A stretch of DNA of 64,000 bases from Rugosimonospora africana (GTDB lineage Bacteria > Actinomycetota > Actinomycetes > Mycobacteriales > Micromonosporaceae). Position numbers and translations under genes: made by a program. Of this stretch, positions 55,882 to 64,000 are shown piece after piece. The DNA is taken from positions 32,934 to 96,933 of the forward strand of contig NZ_BONZ01000083.1 of the NCBI RefSeq assembly GCF_016862975.1, given 5' to 3'. The notes beneath the pieces were generated by a model. The model ran no database searches. It was not told where the DNA came from and saw only the letters and a list, made by a program, of their open reading frames with translations. Numbering within the stretch: the first letter of the stretch is position 1; every line of letters starts with the position of its first letter.

Positions 55882-56628
55882 ATGCCGAGATGGAGTGGCG
55901 GTTTCCGAGGCCGATGGTCGTTGACCCTGACGGTACTGGCGGCCGTCGGCGTGGTGTGCGGCCTTGTGCTGATGCGACTGGCATCCCGTTGGTTGGCGGA
56001 GAAGCTCGGTCTGCTTCCGTGGTTGGGTATCCTGATCGGTGGTCTTGCGCTGTTTCTTTTGGGCCTGGACCTCTACGGGCGGTGGTCGAGGTGGGCTCTG
56101 TTCCGCTGGGCCGACCGGGATGGTTGGTCCACGCTGGCGGTACATCGCGATTGGCCGTGGGCGACCACGGAGCCCGGTGTAACCGCGCCTGTGGTCCTGT
56201 GCGCTCTATCCAAGACTGTCGACGGCTTGCCGGTGACTGTCGGCGAGGTGACTTGGGCGCCAGGCCGCATGCTCGACGTTGCCGGAGCCGCCAAGGGGCA
56301 CGGATTCTTCGCGGTGCTGCGTCTGCCGCGCAGATATACCCGACTGGGAGTGCACCGCAAACTCAATCCGCACCGCTTGCAGCCGGGCCAGGACGAGTTC
56401 GCTCGAAGTTTCTGGACGATCTGCACCGACGCCGAACTGGCCGTCAGCCACATAGGCCCCGACATCAAGGCAGCGCACGTCGCGGGGAATCTTCCCGACT
56501 GGATGCTCGTCAACGACGAACTGTACGTCGTCGCCCGCGGCGCGGGACCGCTGAAGCCCTCGGTGGCGACCGACCTTACGCGGCAGGTGTGCCGCATCGC
56601 CGATCTGCTCCGCCTCACGCGAGACTGA
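55882..56628 (+). CDS. Membrane protein with two spans and cytoplasmic domain
   Basis: A 248-residue protein. Two N-terminal spans (LTLTVLAAVGVVCGLVLMRL and LLPWLGILIGGLALFLLGLD) are followed by a soluble domain with FFAVLRLPRRYTRLGVHRKL and FARSFWTICTDAELAV. ATG 55882 with a GAGGGTGG site is preferred over the upstream in-frame start at 55732. Function unknown. Confidence 0.6.
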   Translation: MPRWSGGFRGRWSLTLTVLAAVGVVCGLVLMRLASRWLAEKLGLLPWLGILIGGLALFLLGLDLYGRWSRWALFRWADRDGWSTLAVHRDWPWATTEPGVTAPVVLCALSKTVDGLPVTVGEVTWAPGRMLDVAGAAKGHGFFAVLRLPRRYTRLGVHRKLNPHRLQPGQDEFARSFWTICTDAELAVSHIGPDIKAAHVAGNLPDWMLVNDELYVVARGAGPLKPSVATDLTRQVCRIADLLRLTRD

Positions 56629-56908
56629 GTGACCGTGCCGGGCGAACGGTCCGCCGGTCAACGCCGGCGAAGTTTCACGCAGTCCTGTTACCGATCTTCA
56701 CGCCGGTCGGCATATTCTCGTCGACTCATCAAGCCCTTTTGCGACGATCGCTTGGATCCGTCCACTTTGACCTCTGGAGACAGGTGACATGACCAGTTGG
56801 CTGAGTCGCGAGTGACGGTCACGAGTCTCAGCCGACCAATATGCGATGTGTCGACGGTTCGCGGTAGGACCAGCGCCACCGCGGCCAGGCACCATCGTCG
56901 GCATAGCA

Positions 56909-57166
56909 ATGTCGCGTCCTCGTGAGCTTGACCCCCCTCACGCCCTTCGCCACGAGGTGGTTGGGACCACCAGCGGATGGTTCGTGTGGCGTGGCGCGGA
57001 CGTTCCACAGGAAGACGACCACTTCTTCCAGCCGATGCATGTTGAGCACCTGGACGGCTACGCCCCGGAACTTGCGCCGTACCTTGCGCTGCCGCCAGGT
57101 TGGCGGGTGCTACTGGCGCCCGGGCACGAGGACGTGTGGTACGACAAAGTGATCCTTGACGTCTGA
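56909..57166 (+). CDS. Small DUF2185/Imm33-like protein
   Basis: An 85-residue protein with TTSGWFVWRGADVPQEDDHF, then PMHVEHL and LPPGWRVLLAPGHEDVWYDK, a composition typical of small actinomycete proteins resembling DUF2185/Imm33. The likeness is from motif memory only. The true start may be the ATG at 56909 rather than the upstream 56846. Confidence 0.5.
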   Translation: MSRPRELDPPHALRHEVVGTTSGWFVWRGADVPQEDDHFFQPMHVEHLDGYAPELAPYLALPPGWRVLLAPGHEDVWYDKVILDV

Positions 57167-57335
57167 GGTTCGCCGGACGCGCATCGGTAAACGGATCTGC
57201 GTGACACTGCCGTCGAATGCTGGTCGAGTTTGCCGCTGATACGGCTGAACAGGGACCCTCCCGCGCGGCGGCCGCAAACGGTGGTGCGTGCCGGACGTGT
57301 CAGCTGTCAGCATGGCGTTCGTGGCGATGCGATTG

Positions 57336-57641
57336 ATGTTTGTTCAGTTGAAGACGGGCTACGGCACCGATAAGGGTCCCGCGTGGATCAGTTGGGTGCG
57401 GTTCAACCGGAGTTGGAAGACAGCGGACTGGCACGGCAAGACCCTGCACCGCTGGGCCGGCATGTCCGACGCCAACTTCTACGATGTCGAGACTCACGAG
57501 GAGTACTGGCTTTCGGGCCCGCACCGCAACCGAGCCGCTACTCGCTATAGCAACATACGACCGGAGATCGACGATGATGTCCGTGAGACCTACGAAGCCT
57601 TCCTCGGCGGGGCAGCGCTGCCGGGTCGGGAGCGTGGCTAA
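57336..57641 (+). CDS. Small conserved actinomycete protein
   Basis: A 101-residue protein (MFVQLKTGYGTDKGPAWISW; WHGKTLHRWAGMSDANFYDV; EEYWLSGPHRNRAATRY). It matches my memory of a widespread short protein family in Micromonosporaceae and Streptomyces whose function is unknown. ATG 57336 is preferred over the open-frame start at 57288. Confidence 0.6.
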   Translation: MFVQLKTGYGTDKGPAWISWVRFNRSWKTADWHGKTLHRWAGMSDANFYDVETHEEYWLSGPHRNRAATRYSNIRPEIDDDVRETYEAFLGGAALPGRERG

Positions 57642-57898
57642 CGCGGCTCGCGACACGCCAGTGATCGTCGTCCAGGCCACCACCACTGTCTCAGTCAAGA
57701 ACCGTCGTCCTGCCCCTCGAACAACCCAGTCCCGCCCAACCTGTCCGAACTGTCGTGTAGCCGGAGCTGTCGCGGACTCAACGGACACTGACTTGTGACG
57801 CATCACCTGGAGCGCGACACGCCGGCTGTCGTACGCCGCATGGCGCCTGGCAACATCAGCTGAACGTCGCTCGATCTTTTTGGGATGCGTGTTGCCGC

Positions 57899-58432
57899 GT
57901 GGCGCAGCATGATGTGGCGGTGTCCGCGAACCGTGGCGTGCCCGCTGAGGCGGTGCCGTCCCCTGAGCTGGTTGCAGCGTGGTTTGTGCTCGGGCAGGCT
58001 GGGTTAGAGCGTGTGCCATGGTGGGCGGCACATTGGCTCATTGCCGGTCGTGACGGCCAAGCCCTTCGGGAACTGGCTGGCCTGAACGGTCGAGACGTGC
58101 ATGAGGTTCGTGACCTGCTTCCCGCCGCGTTGGCGGAGATGTCCGTCGCCCTGCCGCCAACTACCGTCGCGGCCGCGGTAGTCGTCTTCGACAGTCTGGC
58201 CCGTCGGTGCCTGACGAGAGAAGCGGGCGAGCGATGGGTCGCCCAAGTGGTCGAGGATGTCGTCACGCGAGCCGGCTACTCCTCCGAGGTCATCGACCTG
58301 CCGTTGGGTCATCTGTACGGGATCGACGATGAGTGGGGCGCCGGCTGGGGACGGACGGTGGGGGAGTTGAAGGCGGCCGTCCGTGCAGCCTGCGCCCGAC
58401 AGTTGCGGACATACAGCCGACCAGCTACGTAG
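57899..58432 (+). CDS. Hypothetical protein
   Basis: A 177-residue protein from GTG 57899, alpha-helical by composition (ELVAAWFVLGQAGLERVPWW; RELAGLNGRDVHEVRDLLP). No recognised domain, no signal peptide, no membrane span. Possibly a small helical accessory protein. Confidence 0.5.
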   Translation: MAQHDVAVSANRGVPAEAVPSPELVAAWFVLGQAGLERVPWWAAHWLIAGRDGQALRELAGLNGRDVHEVRDLLPAALAEMSVALPPTTVAAAVVVFDSLARRCLTREAGERWVAQVVEDVVTRAGYSSEVIDLPLGHLYGIDDEWGAGWGRTVGELKAAVRAACARQLRTYSRPAT

Positions 58433-58631
58433 CGGCGGCAAAGCCGGCTCGACGACAGACGGCCCTCGCCGAACCAAAGCTCATCAGCCGAGCATCAGGT
58501 GTGACGTCAAACGACAGGTGGGACTCGACAGGCGTATGAGCGCGCTGTGCGGTCACGGCTGATGCTTCACCACACCGTAGGTTCAACAGCGAGTCGGTTC
58601 ACGTCGGGGGTGAGGATTAGGGTTCACCGTC

Positions 58632-59990
58632 GTGGACGCCGCTGATCTTGACTACAAGGCCCGGACACTCTCCGGCTGCATTCCCCCGCACCTGGTCTCC
58701 CGGCTTGTCGAGCTCGGCCATACCGAGGAGGTGGAGTTCCAGGCCTGTCGCGGGGAGTGGTTCTGCGCGCGAGAGTGGGCACGGCTACTGGCCGGGCGAG
58801 ACCGGCGAGCCGAGGCGTTGGAGGTGCTCGCCCCGTACGTCGCCACGGGCTGGTGGACGGCCGCTGAGACCATGGCCGGGCTGTTGGAGGGGTGGGAGAG
58901 GATCGAGGAGGCGATCAGGTTGGCCCGCCCGTATGCCGAGGCCGGAGACCGGCTGGCGCTGGCGTCTGTCGCACGCCTTCTTGCTCGCCGCGGTCAAGGG
59001 GATGAGGCATTCGCTCTTCTTCGCCCGCACATGGGGGACTGGTTCCTCGCTGCTTCCCTGGTTGAGATCGCCGAGGGCGCGGGTCGGGACGAGGACGCCG
59101 CTTCGCTGCTGATCGCCCGCATCGAGGCGGGACACCGCTGCACCGCCCCGTCGTGCTGCCGTCGAGACGTCGAACCGTCCAATGCCATCGATCTTCTCGC
59201 TGCGATCCGGGAGCGCCAGGGCCGCATCGATGATGCTATCGCCCTGCTGCACACCCGATTCTCCACCTCGGTCAACGGCCGTGACCAGCTGGCCGACCTC
59301 CTGGCACGGCACGACCGGGTCGAGGAGCTGCGGACGTACGCGGCGGCCGAGTATCACGGTCACGCCGCGGAGCGTCTCGCGCAGTTACTGGAAGGGCGCG
59401 GCGACGTGGAGGGCGCGATCGCCGTGTACCGGAATCCTGGGGGATCGCAGGCCCGCCGCGTCCGCGGGGCAGTGCAGCTTGCGCAGCTCCTGGTGCGGCA
59501 CGGCCGGGGTGATGAGGCGACGGTGGTATTGCGCTCGCTCGTGGACTCGCCCGGCGGCGCGGACGACTGGATTGTCGACACCCTGTGTACCCACTACGCC
59601 GAGCAGGGCCGGCCCGCAGACGGCCTGGCCTACCTCGACACGCTCAAGGCGCGTCGCGGCGAAGAGGAGTGGGACTTCTTCCGGATGCGGCTTCCGTTGA
59701 TGGTCGCCTGCGGCCTCCGCGAGGAGGCGATCGAGCAGGCGCGAGCGCACCCCGAGGGTGGCACCTGGTACGCGGCCTGCTCCATCGCCGAATTGCTCTC
59801 CGACGCTGAACGCACTGAGGAGGCTGTCGCCATCCTTGAACAGCAAGGCTCCGGCAACGGCGGCGTCCTGGCCTGGTATCTCATTGACCTTGGCCGCGTG
59901 AAAGAGGCCGTGGCGCTGCTCCGCCAGCACAAGCCCAAGGCTGCCGTGCAGCTCCGGGCTGACGCACCCGCCGACGAGCCTCCGTTCTGA
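58632..59990 (+). CDS. TPR-like repeat protein
   Basis: A 452-residue helical-repeat protein from GTG 58632. At least nine units of the kind ARLLAGRDRRAEALEVLAPY, LLARRGQGDEAFALLRPH and LAQLLVRHGRGDEATVVLRS recur every 33-36 residues, typical of tetratricopeptide repeats. Such proteins usually scaffold protein partners. It is not obviously in an operon; the 467 bp after it hold no gene. A similar repeat style occurs in the XRE-TPR regulator downstream. Confidence 0.75.
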   Translation: MDAADLDYKARTLSGCIPPHLVSRLVELGHTEEVEFQACRGEWFCAREWARLLAGRDRRAEALEVLAPYVATGWWTAAETMAGLLEGWERIEEAIRLARPYAEAGDRLALASVARLLARRGQGDEAFALLRPHMGDWFLAASLVEIAEGAGRDEDAASLLIARIEAGHRCTAPSCCRRDVEPSNAIDLLAAIRERQGRIDDAIALLHTRFSTSVNGRDQLADLLARHDRVEELRTYAAAEYHGHAAERLAQLLEGRGDVEGAIAVYRNPGGSQARRVRGAVQLAQLLVRHGRGDEATVVLRSLVDSPGGADDWIVDTLCTHYAEQGRPADGLAYLDTLKARRGEEEWDFFRMRLPLMVACGLREEAIEQARAHPEGGTWYAACSIAELLSDAERTEEAVAILEQQGSGNGGVLAWYLIDLGRVKEAVALLRQHKPKAAVQLRADAPADEPPF

Positions 59991-60457
59991 ACCGCAAGCC
60001 ACGTCCTCAAAACGATCCCGACTGGGCTCCTGGACTGTCAACAACCTCCTGCGACGGATTCGGGCGGGTTCAAGCGCGCCGCCGGAATCACCCCCGGCGC
60101 ACTGGTGACCGCCGTGTTCGCGCCATGCTGCCGAGACACGAGTGGGTGTGGCTCGGCGTGCCGGCTTCCGTCGGTTGTGGGTGCAGACCCGGGTCTGTGG
60201 TCGAGACTGCCCTGGGCAGTGCCGGTCACCGGCTGCACGGGTCTGAACGCCGCCTGGAGGGCGTTCAGCGCAATGTTCATGATCGCCCGGGCTGGTCTCT
60301 CAGCCGCCATGTTCGCCCTGACCAGCGCTACGTAGCCCCGAACCCCGTCCAATCCCCGCACCGGAGGCAGGCCCGCAGTACGCTGAAGTTTGCGGCGGGC
60401 CGCCGCAGGAGAGGTGGCGGGCCCGCCCCCAGTCCTCTCCCTGGGTGGTGAAAAGGC
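59991..60457. other. Gap without recognised gene
   Basis: A stretch of 467 bp between the TPR protein and the XRE regulator. No domain was found in any frame. The last 60 bases before 60458 presumably contain the promoter and a weak AAAAGG ribosome site. Confidence 0.4.
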
Positions 60458-61708
60458 ATGCCTGCCTCGGAAATGACCATTGGCGACCGCGTGGCCGAGA
60501 TCCGCCGACGCCGAGGCATGACCCAAGAACAGCTCGCAGAGGCCGCGAACGTGTCCGTCGAGACCATCCGCAAGCTGGAACAGAACGAGCGCACTTCCGC
60601 CCGGATCGCCACGCTGAACAAGCTCGCCCGCTCCCTGCAGGTCCGGACCTCGTCCCTGTTCAGTCGGTCCGGCCAGGCCGTGGCCCGCCGCGAAGCCGAT
60701 CATGATGACGTCGCCCTGGTGGAGCTTCGGCGGGTCCTCGCGCCGGCCAGAGGCATCCAAGGTTCTCAGATCGCGACGGCCGAGACGGAACCGCCAACCC
60801 TCGAGGACGTCCGGCAAGCCATCTGGACGATCGACGCCTCGTACCACTCGGACCACTACGCGGATGCGCTGACCGCGCTCCCCGTCCTGCTCACCGAGGC
60901 GAGTGGAGCGGCCGCAGCCGCCGCCGACAGCGAGCGGCCAGCGGCGCTACGCGCTCTCTCGCAGGCGCAGCAAATGGCCGGCACGATACTGATCCAGACC
61001 CGGAAGTTCGATCTCGCTCACCGGGCGCTCGACCGTGCTCTCGACTCGGCCGACGCAGCGGGCGACGAGTTGATCGGGGCCGCGGCCGTGGTGTCGCTGT
61101 GCTGGCTGCTGCTGCGTCAAGGGCGACTCGACGAGGCGGAGGAGTTGGCGGTGTCGACGGCGGACGCGATTGAGCCGTCGTTCGCCCGCGCAGCCGCCGA
61201 GCAATACGCCACGTGGGGGTGGCTCATGCTGCGAGGCGCGGCCGCGGCCGTACGGAACAACCGCGACGACCGGGCCCAAGAGATGCTGGATGCGGCTGCG
61301 GCTGCGGCTGCCCGGGTCGGGAACGCGGCAGGGTCGGCGCGCACCCCGGCACCGGCGACGGTTGGCGTATTCAACCCCGCGACCGTCGGTATGAAGCGCG
61401 TCGAGACAGCCGTGATCGCCGGGCAGACCGGACGGGCGTTGACGCTGGCCGAGCGGGTTCCGCCGAGCGAGAGTCCGACGAGCAACAACCGCAATCGGCA
61501 TCTGCTCGATGTCGCGTTCGCGCAACTCGACAACCACCTCTACCTCGATGCGACCGAGACGCTGCAACGAGTGCGTCATGACGCGCCGGTATGGCTGCGG
61601 CACCAGCGGTTCGCCCGCGACATCGTGGCTGGCGTGGTGGCGAATCGACGCCGGGCTTTGTCGGATGAGTTGGCGGCGCTCGCTGAGAATGTGGGCCTTG
61701 ACCTGTAG
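60458..61708 (+). CDS. XRE-family regulator with TPR-like C-terminus
   Basis: A 416-residue protein. The N-terminal helix-turn-helix (DRVAEIRRRRGMTQEQLAEA; NVSVETIRKLEQNERTSA) is classical XRE. Residues 120-410 are helical repeats (FDLAHRALDRALDSADAAGD; QGRLDEAEELAVSTAD) resembling the peptide-sensing TPR domains of actinomycete XRE regulators. It could sense a small ligand or peptide. ATG 60473 is an alternative start. Confidence 0.85.
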   Translation: MPASEMTIGDRVAEIRRRRGMTQEQLAEAANVSVETIRKLEQNERTSARIATLNKLARSLQVRTSSLFSRSGQAVARREADHDDVALVELRRVLAPARGIQGSQIATAETEPPTLEDVRQAIWTIDASYHSDHYADALTALPVLLTEASGAAAAAADSERPAALRALSQAQQMAGTILIQTRKFDLAHRALDRALDSADAAGDELIGAAAVVSLCWLLLRQGRLDEAEELAVSTADAIEPSFARAAAEQYATWGWLMLRGAAAAVRNNRDDRAQEMLDAAAAAAARVGNAAGSARTPAPATVGVFNPATVGMKRVETAVIAGQTGRALTLAERVPPSESPTSNNRNRHLLDVAFAQLDNHLYLDATETLQRVRHDAPVWLRHQRFARDIVAGVVANRRRALSDELAALAENVGLDL

Positions 61709-61963
61709 CTTTACGAGCTGGCTGGTACATGGCGTACCAGTTTGATTGATCGACGTTCGTTGTAGCCCGTCGCGCACCTTCACCCTCACCATGCGTTGTC
61801 CTAACGTCGCGTCCAGCTCAGGTGGTTGGTGTTGGGACGAGGCCCAATCGCCTGGCGCTGCTGGGGGGCGCGGCGGCCAATGGTCGAGAACTCCCGCAAG
61901 TGCACAAGCCGCGCTCCCCGGCCACAAGCCGTGTCTACAGCACTGGTGAGGGGAGTCTGTCGT

Positions 61964-62197
61964 ATGCCTTCGGAAATCTTGATGACCGCTGTCGTAACAG
62001 CGTTTGCCGCACCAATAGCCATTGCGTGCGGCCGGTCCCAACCGGCCGAACCGAAGAGCCGCAAACCCAAGACACCGATAACCTACCTGACCGTCTTCGG
62101 GCTCACTCGCTGTAGGTTGCGGTACGAGGGCGTCCTCATCAACGGGCACACCGTCTTCTCCACTGCCCAATGCCTACCGGACCAGCCAGCGGCATGA
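61964..62197 (+). CDS. Small hypothetical protein, coupled to the next gene
   Basis: A 77-residue protein with a hydrophobic N-terminus (ILMTAVVTAFAAPIAIACG) that could be a lipoprotein signal or membrane anchor. ATG 61964 has a GAGGGGAG site. Its stop overlaps the ATG of the next gene (62194-62197), supporting a two-gene unit. No family recognised. The 255 bp before it hold nothing recognisable. Confidence 0.5.
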   Translation: MPSEILMTAVVTAFAAPIAIACGRSQPAEPKSRKPKTPITYLTVFGLTRCRLRYEGVLINGHTVFSTAQCLPDQPAA

Positions 62198-62502
62198 ACA
62201 CCGCCGTCAGGCGCATGCCTGCAGTCCCGGAGGGCGCGATCATCGACCTGCCGGCCGGGGACCGTGTCTGGTACAAGGACGCACCGCTGCGCATGCAGGT
62301 CACCCAGGTCCGGCTCGACCTGGTATCCAAGGACGATCCGGCGTACAACCGCGTGTGGCTCGAAGGTTTCCAACTCGACGACCACAACCAGCCGGTGCAG
62401 CGGTGGCAGGAACTGGTCGATACCGATGTGCTGGCGCGCGTCACACCGCACGGGTCTGGTGATCGGCCAGAAGCAAGGCGATCCGGCCCCACCCTCGACT
62501 AA
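62194..62502 (+). CDS. Small hypothetical protein
   Basis: A 102-residue soluble protein (AIIDLPAGDRVWYKDAPLRM; VTQVRLDLVSKDDPAYNRVW). The ATG at 62194 forms an ATGA overlap with the upstream gene. Beta-rich composition; no recognised domain. Confidence 0.55.
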   Translation: MNTAVRRMPAVPEGAIIDLPAGDRVWYKDAPLRMQVTQVRLDLVSKDDPAYNRVWLEGFQLDDHNQPVQRWQELVDTDVLARVTPHGSGDRPEARRSGPTLD

Positions 62503-62567
62503 AGCGATGAGGCTCGGTTCGGTCTCTGCCACCGAGCAACGACATCCAGAACGGAGACAGAACGCCC

Positions 62568-62972
62568 GTGAGCGCGATTGACCTGGAACGCCAGCTGGAG
62601 GACATGATCCTGCGGCTCGCTGTCACCCAGCTCGTGTATCGAGATGTGACCGTCTATGTCGACCAGGATGAATTGGTCGACCGGGTGGTCGAGAATGTCG
62701 TACGCGGCTGGCGCTGCCGCAAGCAGGGCGCTCCCACGGAGCTTGGCGGCCCTGATGGGTATTGGAACCAATACGCCAACCGCGTCGAGTTCGCGCCCGC
62801 CAGCAGCGGTGACACGTACCGCGCCGAGTTCTGCCCGGACGTTTCCCAGCCGTTCGACGAACACGACTACTACCGAGCCGTCTGGCACGCGCACATCGCC
62901 GGCTTATCCGTGACAGGCGCAGCCGTTGGCATCGACAACGATTCGGGTACCTGCCGCCAAAGTACGAATTGA
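62568..62972 (+). CDS. Hypothetical protein, paralogue of the 44.6-kb gene
   Basis: A 134-residue protein from GTG 62568: helix LERQLEDMILRLAVTQLV, then GGPDGYWNQYANRVEFAP and FDEHDYYRAVWHAHIAGLSV. It shares about half its residues with the C-terminal part of the protein at 44580-44978, so two copies flank a 17-kb accessory region. Its 3' end overlaps the convergent GntR gene by 69 bp. Function unknown. Confidence 0.6.
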   Translation: MSAIDLERQLEDMILRLAVTQLVYRDVTVYVDQDELVDRVVENVVRGWRCRKQGAPTELGGPDGYWNQYANRVEFAPASSGDTYRAEFCPDVSQPFDEHDYYRAVWHAHIAGLSVTGAAVGIDNDSGTCRQSTN

Positions 62973-63269
62973 TCCGTCCGCGCCGGTGACAATCAGCGCG
63001 GTGGACGGTGTCACTGACTCTCCAGGCCCCAACTGGAACGGACCACCGGAGCCGAGGACGAAACTACCGTCCTGCGGCACAGTCTTGATCAATCCTCGGC
63101 TGCGGACTTCGGCAACTGCGTGGCGGACGGTAGTCCGGCTCAAGCCCGTCGAATTTCGGAGTTCGTTCTCGGTGGGCAGCCGGTCGCCAGGCTGGAGTTT
63201 GCCGGTGCGAACCCGTTCGGCGAGGTTCTCGGCCAGCTCGAGCCAACTGCTTCGACGATCAGTCATCAC
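62904..63269 (-). CDS. GntR-family transcriptional regulator (short)
   Basis: A 121-residue protein. The winged helix-turn-helix is intact (LAERVRTGKLQPGDRLPTEN; ELRNSTGLSRTTVRHAVAEV; SRGLIKTVPQDGSFVLG). The C-terminal effector domain is very small, as in plasmid- or ICE-type GntR proteins. ATG 63266 follows a GTG at 63269. It diverges from a LuxR-type gene across a palindrome. Confidence 0.82.
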   Translation of the reverse strand: MMTDRRSSWLELAENLAERVRTGKLQPGDRLPTENELRNSTGLSRTTVRHAVAEVRSRGLIKTVPQDGSFVLGSGGPFQLGPGESVTPSTALIVTGADGSIRTLAAGTRIVVDANGCACHG

Positions 63270-63288
63270 GGCATTGTAGAGTCATCCA

Positions 63289-63302
63289 TACCTACGTAGG
63301 TA
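63289..63302. promoter_or_regulatory. GntR-type operator palindrome
   Basis: The perfect 14-bp palindrome TACCTACGTAGGTA lies about 20 bp upstream of the GntR start and 71 bp before the LuxR-type ATG. The core CTACGTAG is the style of site bound by short actinomycete GntR proteins, so autoregulation plus control of the divergent gene is likely. Confidence 0.6.
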
Positions 63303-63372
63303 CCATATGTCCGTTGACACTGACATCCGATGGGTCGCGCCACCCCACCGTGACCACCGCAAGGGAGGAACG

Positions 63373-63816
63373 ATGCCAGACCAAGCGTCGACAGACGACC
63401 TCATAGTCCGGTACACCCACGGGAGCAGCATCCACGCTATCGCCACGGAGACCGGGCTCACCCACTACAAGGTGCGCAGCCGGCTGATGGCGGCCGGTGT
63501 CGAGCTGCGGACCGGTGGCCCAGCACCACGAGTGCAAGCGGCTGAGGTTCGGGTCATTCGCGAGAGCGCAACCCGTGCCCTTCCCGCCGGACCGGCACCA
63601 CGACTCATCCCACGCCACCTCGCGATCCTGCACCTGTTGGCGGATGGAGGTACGGACAAACTAATTGCCGAGACCCTCCACCTCAGCCCTGCCGCCGTGA
63701 GCAATGACCGGCAATTGATCTATGGCCGGCTCGGTGCACGCAACGGCGCACATGCGGTCGCGCTGGCGATCCGGTACGGGCTGCTGCGGTTTGCTGCGGC
63801 GCGAGGCCGCCGATGA
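63373..63816 (+). CDS. Small regulator with two helix-turn-helix segments (LuxR-type C-terminus)
   Basis: A 147-residue protein. An N-terminal resolvase-like helix-turn-helix (GSSIHAIATETGLTHYKVRS) is followed by a Pro/Ala-rich linker and a C-terminal LuxR-type helix-turn-helix (GTDKLIAETLHLSPAAVSND; RLGARNGAHAVALAIRYGLL). ATG 63373 has a perfect GGGAGGAA site. It probably works with the divergent GntR protein. The final 180 bp of the window show nothing recognised. Confidence 0.75.
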   Translation: MPDQASTDDLIVRYTHGSSIHAIATETGLTHYKVRSRLMAAGVELRTGGPAPRVQAAEVRVIRESATRALPAGPAPRLIPRHLAILHLLADGGTDKLIAETLHLSPAAVSNDRQLIYGRLGARNGAHAVALAIRYGLLRFAAARGRR

Positions 63817-64000
63817 GCCCCGATCGACGCGGAACTGCGCGCTCGGCATGGTTGGCTTCCTGGCCATCAGTCGGCCGGCTCGCGTCGACGAATCAGCACC
63901 AGTCTGAAGTCCAAGGTGAAGGCTCCACGCCCTCCCTTCACTGGTGAATCACGCGGCGCCCGTTCTGCATTCGATTGCCCCGGCCGCGAGTACTGACCCC

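Noticed and set aside
60038..60856. 272-codon minus-strand frame before the XRE regulator
   Set aside because: It overlaps the confident XRE gene on the other strand and has no domain.

Overview
The window is very GC-rich, codon usage is strongly G/C at third positions, GTG starts are common and genes are packed with ATGA/GTGA overlaps. This points to a filamentous actinomycete, most likely of the Micromonosporaceae/Streptomyces type; the genus cannot be fixed from the sequence. No rRNA or tRNA gene was recognised.

Region 1 (1-16.6 kb) is the right part of a hybrid polyketide/non-ribosomal peptide cluster. A partial PKS (dehydratase plus carrier domain) enters from the left and converges on a seven-gene minus-strand operon. 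In transcription order the operon holds an ABC exporter (ATPase and two permeases), a KSIII-like acyltransferase, a stand-alone acyl carrier protein, an E1-alpha, and a fused E1-beta/lipoyl/E2 protein of the 2-oxoacid-dehydrogenase type. The last four look like a system that makes an acyl group from a 2-oxo compound with thiamine diphosphate and lipoate and loads it on the carrier. Next come an alpha/beta hydrolase with Cys at the nucleophile position, a C-A-PCP synthetase whose specificity code reads as glycine, a LuxR-type regulator, a free-standing condensation domain, and a PCP fused to a penicillin-binding-protein-like hydrolase whose SxxK serine is also Cys.

Region 2 (16.7-32.5 kb) is a tailoring or saccharide module: a TRM11-like methyltransferase, a sugar-nucleotide epimerase, a class I methyltransferase, a TobZ-type carbamoyltransferase, and a ten-gene translationally coupled operon. 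The operon encodes four radical SAM/SPASM enzymes (three in tandem and closely related), four glycosyltransferases, a DUF362 protein and a SurE phosphatase. A phosphopantetheinyl transferase beside a truncated metallophosphoesterase ends the module.

Region 3 (32.7-40.1 kb) starts with a decayed IS630-type element with near-perfect terminal repeats. A sugar-uptake locus follows: two Gfo/Idh/MocA oxidoreductases, two ABC permeases, a lipoprotein binding protein and a divergent ROK repressor, with palindromic candidate operators between the last two.

Region 4 (40.1-64 kb) is a graveyard and accessory zone. It has remnants of IS1634-, IS630- and IS5-type elements, a DNA ligase split into two pieces about 3 kb apart, a Wadjet-type (DUF2397) remnant fused tail-to-tail with a broken LysM protein, and stubs of an adenylate kinase, an exonuclease/endonuclease/phosphatase and a secreted protein. 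Between them lie intact small genes: HxlR and NmrA-like pair, alpha/beta hydrolase, GNAT acetyltransferase, P-loop kinase, GyrB-like protein, TPR protein, XRE-TPR regulator, GntR and LuxR-type regulators, and several short proteins of the kind found in immunity or accessory islands. Two of these are paralogues 18 kb apart.
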